Positions 22,124 to 32,615 of a DNA stretch of 64,000 nucleotides are shown one piece after another. The position numbers were made by a program, and so were the translations under genes. This stretch comes from Hypholoma sublateritium FD-334 SS-4. Lineage: Eukaryota; Basidiomycota; Agaricomycetes; Agaricales; Strophariaceae. The notes beneath the pieces are model-generated. The model had not been told where the DNA came from, searched no databases, and was given only the letters and a program-made list of their open reading frames with translations. Numbering within the stretch: the first letter of the stretch is position 1; every line of letters begins with the position of its first letter. The stretch lies in assembly GCA_000827495.1 (NCBI GenBank), contig KN817552.1, positions 1-64,000 of the forward strand, read 5' to 3'.

Positions 22124-25100
22124 TTAAATCAAGGCAGGTAGTGGGATCGAAGCTTCCGAGTCGTTTGTTGCAAGCTGTGCCAGACCTTCGACGGCAATAT
22201 AACGAGATGGGTGAGGAGGCGGGCACAGCTGAACCGACTCGCCGTATAACCGCCGGACCTCCTCCAAACACTCTGTTTTCCCCGTTATCCTGAACATGCA
22301 TTGCAACGATTTGGCAAGGTTATTGAGGGACTGGAACCGGTGAGGATGAGAACCCGGCCGTAAGACAGCGGCGCTCCGAAGAAGCTGGATAGCTTCCACC
22401 AAAATATCCTCGGATTTGTAGTGCTCGTAGTGAGTCAAGAGAGCAAACCCAAGGTCACCAACCACGTAGGAGTGCTTTAGACCTGACGGGGGAGATAGAC
22501 TATATGCCTTGCGCAGCATTTCGACCGCCTCATCGAGGGCGCGAGTGTCGGAGGTGCTCTCGAACCTGGTCCTGAGAATATTACCGAGGTCGCTCAAATA
22601 CAAGAAATAATCCTGATACGGGTCGGGACACGAGTCGACGGCCTCCCTGAGGGCAGAAACCGCCGTGTCCAGGTCCGCTGCATTTTTGCTGTGTTGAAAG
22701 CGGATGTGGAGGTCCTTGGCTAAGCGGTCGAGGGACAGCAGGCGATGTGGATGTGGCGGGGGACGCAGTTCGACGGCCTCCCGGCCCATAGATATGGCTT
22801 CGTCCAAGTCCGACATCGCGCCTTGGCTCTCGAACCGATATCGCAAGCACACGGCAGTATTTGTTAGCGACTGTGCTCTGTATTGATGCGGCCTGGGACG
22901 TGCTTCCAGCACTTCGTAGTTCATGGAAATGGCATCGTTCAGGTCTGACACCCGTCCCAGCGTCTCGAAGCGGCGCTGAAGGCTGAATGCCAGATTATTG
23001 AGGGTAGAAGAGCGATACGGGTGGCCGACCGGCCTGCGTTCTAAAATGCTGTACAGGATAGATATGGCCTCGTCCAAGTCGGATGGTGTATTCTTTGTGT
23101 CAAAGCATCTAATCAGACATACTGCCATATTGTTGAGCGCCTTGGTTGGGTCGACATGATTGGGAGGCTTCATCTCGACCAACACCTTGTGGAGCTTCAC
23201 CGCTTCCTCGAGGTCTTTATCTAGACCGGTCTTTTCGAAGCGGGCCAGAACTGCTGGTGCCAATGTGAGAAGGGTCACAAAGCTTTCTTGGGAAAGCGTT
23301 GCGTATTGCTCGAGTGCGGCTTTTAGCGTCGAGATAGCGTCGTCCAGATCGTCTGCTGCAGCATTCTGCGACGTGTATCGGCCGTACAGCGATACGCCCA
23401 ATCTAGACAGCGCTTTAGCCCGTTGGATACTCGGGTCTGAATGCGACGACCGCGCAAGAAAGCTTGATTGCATTTCAATCGATCTTTCCATGTCCTCTAG
23501 AGAGCCGCCTTGGAGGAACCGTATCCACAAAGCAAATCCAAAGTCACTCGAACAATCAATGGAATTGACACCCGCGGCTTCGAAGATACGCAGTGAATTT
23601 GAGTAGAATTCGACCGCCTCATCCACAATTTGATGGAACCGTTGTCCTTCGAGAGAGATCGCCAGCTCTCCGGATTTGAGAATGCAGAGTGGGGACCACA
23701 CATCGATCCCCTCGCCTGCCATTCTTTCCAGTGATGTGTTTTCAAGAGACGTTGGCGTTTGGATCCGTACAGAATAAACCAGGTGTGATGGCCACTGGGA
23801 TACCGCGTATTGAACCGGTTTCGAGAGGTCCTCGTATGATATTGCCTTTGGAATGTCCGGTAGCTGCTGATAGAATCTTTGCATCTGAGAGAGACATCGA
23901 CCAGCGACTGTGCAATGAGCCAGGCTTGGATCAATATAAAAAGAGGTTGACTGGCCCATTTTATCCGGTGACTGAGTGATATAATCCAGAAACGATGCGT
24001 GAAATCGCCGCGCCGCCGGGATGATGGTGTCTCTATCGAAGGTGTCATAGATCTCCAGTGCACACAGCGCTGAATGTACAGCTCTGGTTTGACGGACGCC
24101 AAGATCAAACGTCGTAGCAAATTCTTGGATGGTCATGGTCTCTTGAACGACCAGCATAATCTGGAAGATCTGGATGAAGCTTTGAATATGGCGCTTTCCG
24201 AACAAGTGCATGAGGGTGGTGTGGTATAACAACGCCATTTGATCGTCAGATTCCATGTCCCTTGCTTTGCCACTACATGATATGATCTTCTGGAGCAGTC
24301 GATTGGGGTCGTCTTCTTGCATTTCGTTTCCAATGAAGTTGCACGAGGTGGCTGCCCAAATTAGCAGTCCATCCGCAAGTTTGGCGAGGTGGGCGATGTC
24401 GCCTGCTGTGGGATGTGGTCCGCTCCACTCAATCTTGCTCAGCCGGACTTCTATAAATCGCTCCATATTCTCTTGGCTCAACCGTTTTAGATTGAACTTT
24501 GTAATTGTTGGGAATGGAGTGATACAGTCGTCGATAGTGTGGCCAGGTCGGCTCGTGATGAATATTTTCAGAATATTGGAATCGTTGCAAGTCTCGTAAA
24601 ATGCTTGCAAAAGCAACTGGTAATTGGCGCATTCGTCCATGGCATCCAGCACAATGACCAAGGGATGACAAAGCGACAAGGATTTTATGGGCTCCAGAAT
24701 ATATCTTGTAAGGTACGCGCTGAGGGGCTGATGACTTGACCCTCCAAGTCGTACTGCACTGGCAATTTGTGGAATCGTTCTAGGGTGCATGGAAGCAAGT
24801 TCATGGGCCAGAGTTTGTATTACAGTGACCGGATTATTTTGCATAGGATTGTTGCGAGTGAAGAATACTTGAGAAGCCAGGCGACCGGTATCCATGAGGT
24901 GGTAGACAAGTTGGTGCGAAATAGATGATTTCCCGAGACCTGCGCCGCCAAAAAGCAAGAACATCGGAGACGAAGAATCTTCAATCCAAGATCCTACGCC
25001 TTGCAATGTATCGCTCTGGATTTCGGGGATGAAATCTCCCCGGCTTCCTTCATAGAATGGGTTTTCAGGAAGATTTTGAACCAGATCACCATCTAGAAAA

Positions 25101-26701
25101 ATAATTATCAGTGTGTACTTCACTTATTCAAATTATATTAATGCGTACCTAGTTTATTCGCAATGAATTTGGTGAAACTCAAAAAATCGGAATGTTGCAA
25201 TATTTGTGTTTTCAACTGTAATGAGCGACGGTGTTTAAAAAAACATTTAGAAACTGAAAAGCATATTCTCATACCTGGAACTCTCTAATTGCCTGATCTA
25301 GTCTATTTCTCAGGTCTCGGAGAGTGTCTGTGTCGTTTCCTTGTTGCAAAAATCGAGCCATCAAGGATTTGTCGGCCAAAAGCAGACAATTGTTCACAAT
25401 GTCCTGCAGAGTGCTATAAATTTCTACGTAAGTATCCAGGAGAAACAAAGCTGTGAAAATGGTAGATGCCACCTATTGAATTCCTTGAGAGCTGACTCAA
25501 GTGTATGGGAAATGTTGATATTGTTCTCGCTGAAAAAGACAGCCATTGACAAGACAAACTCAGAAATGATTTCTGAAAGATCGCGCATGTCGCCATAATT
25601 TGTGCTTGTTCTCTTAAAATGATGTTATTTTTGGGAGCAAAATATGAAGGTAGCAATCATAGTAGCGTACCTTAACCGCTTTGAGAAGTGCATATGCTAG
25701 ACCCACGGCAGGTTTGACGAAAGCTGGTGGTATTAATTCGGAAAGATCTCGTACTATATCGAGAATTGTAATTGAAGAGTCAAGGGCAATATCGATTCCA
25801 GATTTCAGGTGACCAGATTTCTGCTTCGTGTCTTCAAATGACATGTTATGCAAAATCTGTTGCGACAGTGCATGACGGTGTGTCAGTGTTAGACGTATCA
25901 ATCTTAGCGTAATCAAACAGACCTTGATTTCCGATATCTTATCACTAATAACAGGCACTAACATCTCTACAGCGTGTTCCCTCTCCCTGCAGACCTCTTG
26001 AGATCCATGGGGTTCAAGAAGAGTACGCAACTCTTGAAGCAATCTGAGATATCACGGTGAGACTTGAGTTAAACAGAATGAATACAAAGACGTTGAAACG
26101 AACTTCAGAAACTCAATGGTGACTGCAGTTGAAGTTTCTATTGTATAGATTTCACTTAGCTGAAGGACGAAAGGTCCGCATAGCTCCATGAATTGAGTGA
26201 TGTTGTCGGAGTTGCTGGATCTCTGCGTAGTGCGAGACATATGTAAGGCAAGATAAACCATGCCTTAAATCGCAATCCGTGTACCTTGCAAAGGATTTTC
26301 GACAGTTCCGTCACAAGGATAAAGATGTCTTTGAGCTCCTTGCACTCCGACAGAGTAAAGCTTATGGCAAGGCGTTTCATGTCCCAGTCTCTTTGCACAT
26401 TGTTAATTCTGTGAAAAGCAGGACGATGCAAATCTCCATGGGTAGACGTAATCTCTGGATGAAATGAATGATGGATCGTACTAAGTACTGGCACAGGTAT
26501 GTTGACTATAACCACGTACCCTGCTGACCACTGCCAGGGAGCGGTGATTTTCGACGAAGACCGAGCGAGAGAACTAGAGATTTCAGTGGCGTAAATTTGC
26601 TCATCAGAGAGATAGATAAAGGTGTGTGTAGTTTTGTCTTTCGCTACAGCTATGAGCACTGAGGTTTTATAGCTGTTAACACTTTGATATTTTAATAACA
26701 T
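22124..26701 (-). CDS. NACHT-TPR STAND protein (NLR-like)
   Basis: Eight exons join in frame, right to left: 26701-26285, 26222-26092, 26043-25923, 25856-25671, 25612-25473, 25413-25275, 25215-25149 and 25092-22124; 1,389 residues. Residues 1 to about 390 form a helical N-terminal region of the type found in basidiomycete STAND proteins, with no known effector domain. The NACHT NTPase has Walker A GGAGLGKSS near residue 450 and Walker B PLVIVLDAMDE near 550. From about 950 to 1,380 there are repeated TPR-like units of about 47 residues (LNNLAVCL..RF...DL.DAI pattern). Such proteins are viewed as fungal self/non-self or stress sensors that oligomerise on ligand binding. The exact start is uncertain: an upstream exon could exist. 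The intron before 25413 needs the acceptor TTATAG rather than the nearer TAG to keep the frame open. Confidence 0.85.
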
Positions 26702-28144
26702 AAATCTTCCGAGTTCTGCTTAGACGAGAATAGACTGCACAGCTTTTTAGAGGACTTGGACATATCCTATACGATTGCACCGTGATTAGATGGATATATG
26801 AACATTGAATAAGACAGACCTTCGTGCTTATTCAAGTCGGGCTCATTCCTCCCTTCTAAAAAGATTGCCCCATTCAACTGAAATTAATCGATTTCAAACG
26901 TAGGGATTTGCTTGACGTCAATGTACAAGCTAACGGGCCGCCTGCCTTCGGTCACTGCCACGGAGCACACCGCCACAACGGCGGTGGCCACTTCCGCGCC
27001 CTATTATTACGGCTAAGACTGACAATTCTCAATTCAACCAAAGCACGATCCGACAATCTGGCGTGCGGAAGCACAGGTACAAGACAGTGCAGTTGCAGTG
27101 CCACAGCTTACAATCAAAAATTTCTGCCCTTAGTTTGAGATACCCAACCCGAGCCTTATTTTCGCCGCGTCAGAATCCTGGCAAGCGGTGGGAGTGAATG
27201 TGTCCTGACTCCACTTATTGAATCACAAGTTAAGTACGTCTCTCTTCGCGCGCCTACCAAGAGAACTGTATAAGCTTAATCATACACCTGCTGTCCTCAC
27301 AAACAGAGTGTTAAGGAAGTCGTGTCAATGTGTTTTATTTTTGTAAACATAGGGCCCTAACCACACTCTGACATTGCGTCAATGGGTTCCTTCGTGACTG
27401 GTACAACCGCATTCGATGTATTCTGGAGATTCTGACTCGAGATCCCTTTCTTGACAGCCGCATTTGCATTCCAATGAGAAGTGATCCCACACCTGATCAG
27501 CGGGCAGCACCTGATTACATTTATCTTTACAGCAAGCTTTCGGGCTAGTGGAACTGGTGTTCACCCCCGTATCTGTGGGGCACATCTGGAAAACTGGGCG
27601 TGCAAATGGTCAGTATGTCAAGTCGACCTACTTGAAAAGTGGATGACAGACTCGGACTTCTCAAATTGGATCCAATCCAAGCTACGGGTGACTATCAATG
27701 CATGGGTCGGCAGATAAATAAGTGACTACCGTACCTTATTGCGTGTACTAAGGCGAGATGGAATGCGCTGAGAGCCTTCTTACCTCAACAAGTCGGCTTT
27801 ATAGGCTGTTACGCGGAGTATCATCGGGGTAAGAAGTCAGAGGTAAAAACAAAGCAAACTATATTCAGCAACACATCGTGGGTAGTAGGTAGTCTCTTGA
27901 CTGTTTTCGTGTAAATACCACTGTCCTATCAGGATCAGATGACGCGAAGCTGACCTCTTCTATCAAAGACAGTCTTACGAAGATGCATTTAGAACTACAC
28001 TATTCATTCACTGCTGTGCGGTGGCGGAAACTTAGATAGTGATCCTGCAAAGCCTCTCTGTAAATGCTATTACTGTCACCTACGCATCAACTAGGATACA
28101 GCGCCGGGCGCCAGCTAAACAGCTCCAAGGGCTACAAGCGTATT
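26702..28144. other. Intergenic, one possible Cys-rich frame inside
   Basis: Mostly AT-rich. The GC-rich patch at 26,930-27,000 gives a His/Gly-rich frame with no family match. A Cys-rich minus-strand frame at 27,379-27,585 is listed separately. Otherwise no gene was seen. Confidence 0.45.
27379..27585 (-). CDS. Possible cysteine-rich small protein (exon)
   Basis: A 68-residue frame contains nine cysteines, clustered as ACCKDKC and ECKCGC and ending in ECGCTSHEGTH. It starts at an in-frame ATG that directly follows TTTTCCAG, which is also a good splice acceptor, so it may be the last exon of a longer gene whose first exon carries a signal peptide. I could not place that first exon with confidence. 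No family was recognised. It could be a small secreted cysteine-rich protein or chance. Confidence 0.3.
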   Translation of the reverse strand: MCPTDTGVNTSSTSPKACCKDKCNQVLPADQVWDHFSLECKCGCQERDLESESPEYIECGCTSHEGTH

Positions 28145-30272
28145 TCAGACAAATACCACCACCTCACCCTCGCCGACGCGCCACTCCGCCTCCGCGCCGT
28201 CCACATCAAAGTCGCGCTGTCGCTTCAGGCGCAGCGCGCGCTCCCCCGCTGCCGCCCGCCGCTCCTCTACATCTACATGCTCTACATGCTCTCTGTGCCG
28301 GCCCGCGTCCCTTGCCGCACGTGTGCGCGTCTCTAGCGCGGCGAGCGCGGCCGCATACGCGCCGGCGACGCGCGACACGATCTCCGCGTCGGAAGTCGCT
28401 ACGTCGATGTCGAGTGGGGCGCGGTGCGGGATGCGCAGCTCGATGCGCCGCGGGCCGATGTCGAGCTCGGCCGCGCGGACGAGGGGGGCAGTCTGTGGAT
28501 GTGGGTTTTCAGTCAGCGTGGATCCTCGAACAGGTGGGAGGATGAAGGAAGTGAAGGAAAAGTGGGAGAACGATTGCTGGTGCAGGTGGAGTGATGTGCG
28601 AGCGCTCGTTGTTGGGAATGAGAGGGACACTGTTATAGTAAGGGGCTTGAAACGTTGCCTAGTCTTAGGGTGCCAGCACGGATCAAGCGTTGTAAACCAC
28701 AGCGTGCGAGATTTTGTGTCGACTTCAGTGCGGCGACCAGGCAGCGCAAGTGATTTACGAGTACATGATAGTAAAAGCCCATTCAGATAAAATCCCACTG
28801 GTGTGGAGTAGGATAGTGGTAAAGCCATGAGCTTGGTCCAGTGCCGACCCACACCAAGTTCCAATCGATGAGCGCATGCTGTAAGGGCCCGATGAAGTGT
28901 ACAGGACCTCAATTCGATGGAGAAACCCCTCCCCAAGGGTGTGAGTCGGGGGACGTAGAACCGATAGGCATGATCAATACTTCACGAATGTACATCAACG
29001 CAAAGTCATGACCGCACCTAGAGCAACAGCAAATGAGGAACCAAGATCAGACATCAGCTCCGCCGGGGACACAAATCGAACAGAAGGTCCAATTCAAGTT
29101 TACACCGCACGGAGTCGCTGATTGACCTTCGTTCCTCAGATGTCCGCACCGCAGACAAGAGCGCAAAAAGGAAAATAGGAGCGAGAGTAGAACGACTCAC
29201 CAGGCCTGATATCTTGATGACAATCCTCAGCCGCCCCTTGTCGTCTTTCGACCAGTCCCATTCCAGAGGTGCGAGGGGGTCAACATTTGCTCTGGAAGAC
29301 ACTTCGGTTTCTGTGATGCCTTTGGTGGGTGCTGTGGACTTCTTCAAGATGCCTCTGAGTCCCGGCAGAGACGTATCAGAATTTTTGGAAACTTTCGTGC
29401 TTTTAGGAACGGTAGGAGTTGGAGCTTCGGCCAATGTAGTGTCGATCTCTTGGATCAACGGCGCGTGGTGAGATTTAGACACAATGTTGCTTTTACTCCC
29501 ATTTGGAACGACATTCGCAAACGCTGTTTCAGGATCAGAAGGTGGCAGTTTTGTTCGGCTCTTTTGGATGAGGGAAGAAGGTACAGTTATCGCACGCGGG
29601 AGGAGTTTTCCCTTGCTTGCGATGTTGGGTGTGGCGATTGTGCGAGAGAGAGCGAGGCCCGTCTGCGCCTCAATGCGTTGCAGACCCAGTTCTGGAGGAT
29701 ATCATTAAAATGTCATGCCATATTCCACAGAATCAGAGCGGTAAAACACACCAATAAGAAATAGCTTGAACTCAGGATCGCGCAGTGTACGCGCCTTTAC
29801 CCCACCATTATAGATGCAGTCAAACAGAAGTGAGGGCTTCCCAGCTGCATTTCAAGAGCCAAAAAATCAGCATCGTATATGCGCGTCTTACGCAGGATGC
29901 ATGCGCACCTTTGTCAACATCTTCCCGAGCATTTGACACAATTACGGGCACATACCATCCCCCCTCTTCTGACTCCGTCGCGTAGTCGGTGCCCTCCATC
30001 GCCCGGCGTACATCCTCCTCAGTGCCCTCGGGAGGGGGCGGAACGTTTGGGTCCCACGCGATGTTGACGAAGACCTTGAGCCCTTGAGGAACGGCAATAG
30101 GACCCGGTGGCGGCTCGAGCCGCGTATTCGGCGGGGCAGAGTCAGATTTTGGCCTGGAAAGAGAGGTAGGTGTGGGTGGCAGCACTGCAGGCGCGAGTGT
30201 GGTTGTTTTCACGCAGAAACCGGCCTTGGGTGCAAGTTGAATGCGGACATGCGATGAGGATGAGGAAGACAT
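28145..30272 (-). CDS. PIH1: PIH1 domain protein (R2TP complex)
   Basis: Four exons, right to left: 30272-29909, 29844-29752, 29691-29201 and 28501-28145; 434 residues. The N-terminal PIH1 domain reads IQLAPKAGFCVKT, GLKVFVNIAWDPNVPPPPEG, a WYVPVIVSN block, then LLFDCIYNGGV and a PEFKLFLIELGLQRIE helix followed by LSRTIATPNIASKGK. A Ser/Pro-rich linker follows, then a C-terminal CS-like beta domain (LVRAAELDIGPRRIELRIP) that ends in VVVFV. PIH1 (Nop17) joins Rvb1/Rvb2 and Tah1 in the R2TP chaperone that helps Hsp90 assemble snoRNPs and polymerases. The third intron is 699 nt, exceptional here, and could hide a small exon. It lies about 200 bp beyond the stop of the oxygenase gene, on the same strand. 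Confidence 0.88.
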
Positions 30273-30473
30273 GGTTCAACTTGGGTTTGACTTCGCCCGT
30301 TGCGCCGGGCACCGTGACGCGCTGTCCAATCGGCGCGTGGGAATATAAGAAGGATAATTACGTGAGTCCGCGACCACGTCGACAAACGTTCGGAAGAAAG
30401 CCCACAAACTTGACCGCGCAATGCGCATTGTAATACTATACAGGACAAGCCTTATGTGATCCAACGACGATTA

Positions 30474-31569
30474 CTAGGCCGTTACCGGTACTTTCTCCAT
30501 CCCTCCGGTGAGCATGTTGCTCATGGCCTGCTTCTCATGCGACTCTCCAAACATAGCATACTTTTGGTCATGCCATTCCCCTGCTTTGATCCTTCTGCCC
30601 TCGGTATCCTCCAGGTGCGCTGCATTTTCTGGCCTCAAGAAGTATGCAATCGAATACCTATCCTCATCGGCTGCCACAGGGATGACGCGGTGCAAGCAAC
30701 TGCTGAAGAGTTTACCGCTGAGGAACCGCAACGAATCGCCAATATTAATAATGGCATGTCCATCTCGAGGTGCGACGAATTCCCACTCCGAGGAACCAGG
30801 CCGCTGCAGCTGCAGGCCCCATTGCTCGGTGAACAGCAAAGTGATAGATCCTATATCGGTGTGCTTGTTGTAGCCCATTCCGTCATCCAAACCTTGCTGG
30901 GGTAGTGGAGAAGGACAAGCGTCGTGTTGGAAGGTTTGTCGTCCCGATGATGCTCTTCGAATCGAGGACGGCCTTGCGAGGACGATACGTCGGAGAGATT
31001 CGCGAGGAGCGTTTTTGGTGACGAAGTGGCTAAGTCCGATGAAGCTTTCAAAAAGCTCAGACCTCGCCTTTACTGCCCCTGGGAGCACCTCCGAGTGCTA
31101 CCATTTCGGCATACGACACCTTTAATTCCACATTCAATGAGACCAGTACGTTCACCATCAATAATGTGCTTAGCTGTTCTAACCTTCAAAGTCTCGTAGC
31201 AATCGCGAGATCCCTTTTTATATCCAGTGAATGTGCCAGGTGGCTTATATCTGTTCGAGAACGGGTTTATCAGAATCATCCAAAATGCACAGAAAAGGCC
31301 TACCCATGAGTATGACTTCCGCGGTCGTCTTTCATCTTTTCTCCCTCCGGAAGAGCAAAGTACCATTCCATCACGCGCACGACAGTTGCTTTGTCTTCAA
31401 GGATTTTTCCGGTCGTAGGTCCTTGAAGATCGAGGTAGAAGAAACCATCCTTGATCGATAATTCCAACAGCTTTTTCTGCTCCGTGACATCACGATCCAT
31501 AAGGCGCTTGAAATCGATAGTCTGCAATGTTGCGATACGTGAATTTTCCGCTGGCGTCTTTATAGGCAT
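30474..31569 (-). CDS. 2-oxoglutarate/Fe(II) oxygenase with paired frameshifts
   Basis: Exons 31569-31304, 31250-31184 and 31097-30474 stay open as read, giving 318 residues. It belongs to the isopenicillin-N-synthase-like dioxygenases: N-terminal DIOX_N region (IKDGFFYLDLQGP), iron ligands in GYNKHTDIGSITLLF and SCLHRVIP, and the 2-oxoglutarate contact in RYSIAYF. Between FVTK and DDGMGYNKHTD the expected family sequence lies in another frame, which reads RPRFEEHHRDDKPSNTTLVL. One extra base in the T5 run at 31012-31016 and one missing base in the G4 run at 30899-30902 (plus strand) would explain it. As given, about 37 residues are read out of frame. This is either a sequencing error in two homopolymers or a real compensating pair. 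Substrate unknown. Confidence 0.8.
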
Positions 31570-32615
31570 GGTAGCAAGTTTGGGAAGAGGCGTCGATTGC
31601 TTCTGGTGGTAGGTTTTCTCTCTTCGCTGCTTAAATACTCACAACGTCCTGCCTTTAGCTCACGCCGCACATGTATATCACCCGATCTACCGTGGTTTAG
31701 GCGGAATCACGGGAGGGTATCAAACATATGACACTTATTCGACGTGGTAGATGTACATTGAATACTTCAAAATTTCAAACTTCGTCGTAAATCGGCTGCT
31801 CCTACCTCCTGCGTTGGCGGCGGCGGCGCGCTATTCTGAATCTGGACGCCATAGTTCCAAGTTATGAAATGGGTTTGTACTTCTGACCCCAAAGCAAACT
31901 GAAGCAATATTCATTCCTGTGCCCCGAACCCTCCCGTTTTTTCAGAGCAATGCGAAAGCCACGTAAAAGGGGGTTTACATACCACGTCGTGCAAGGACAC
32001 GGGTTGGTTCAGTCACCAGGGATGCAACCGAGCAGCGTGCAAATCGTTCCAAACGAAAACAAGATGACGAAAACCCATCTCGAGCATCCCCGTTGAAATG
32101 AATGAAGATGTCGATAAAGCTAGCCAGTTCATCATGGACACAGCCAAGCGCCGATCTACGCAACCCCAACCAATTAGCGGCGAGAGCATACTGCGTGGAT
32201 CCGACGAAGAGTATAAGGTGGGGATTCAATTGGAGAACGGCCAACGAGGTACCAAGACCGTACAGAATGACTGGTTTAATTTCATTCCCAGACGGTCGCA
32301 TCAGAAACGGTAGTAGCAAAAAAGAGGGCTAAATGAATCTCCAGGCCGACCCGCAAAATGGATAAAAACGATGTCTCGCGACCATCATGTCGATAAAAAG
32401 TCCACAAAGATCGCGTCCGCGTGAATTCGCGCATCGTATTACTTGCTAAATGTTATATTACATAAATAAGACAGCAGGGAGTCCGTGTATCTGCATGTCC
32501 TTCGTCGTCAATAGAATCTGAAAAATGTTCCAGGGTATGTTCTAGATGGTAGCGGGAGCAAAGCAATGGTGCTGGGAGCGGAAGAGATGACGCTCGGCAC
32601 AGAATAAATAACGCT
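31570..32615. other. Intergenic, no gene seen
   Basis: Contains the upstream region of the oxygenase gene and the 3' region of the glucanase gene. No motif-bearing frame. Confidence 0.5.

Noticed and set aside
25414..25472. Frameshift in the NACHT gene at its sixth exon
   Set aside because: Using the acceptor TTATAG at 25,414-25,419 instead of the nearer TAG restores the frame with a 59-nt intron, so no break is needed.
26465..26520. A 39-nt intron in the first NACHT exon
   Set aside because: Below the usual size, and the frame is open through it with family-like sequence.
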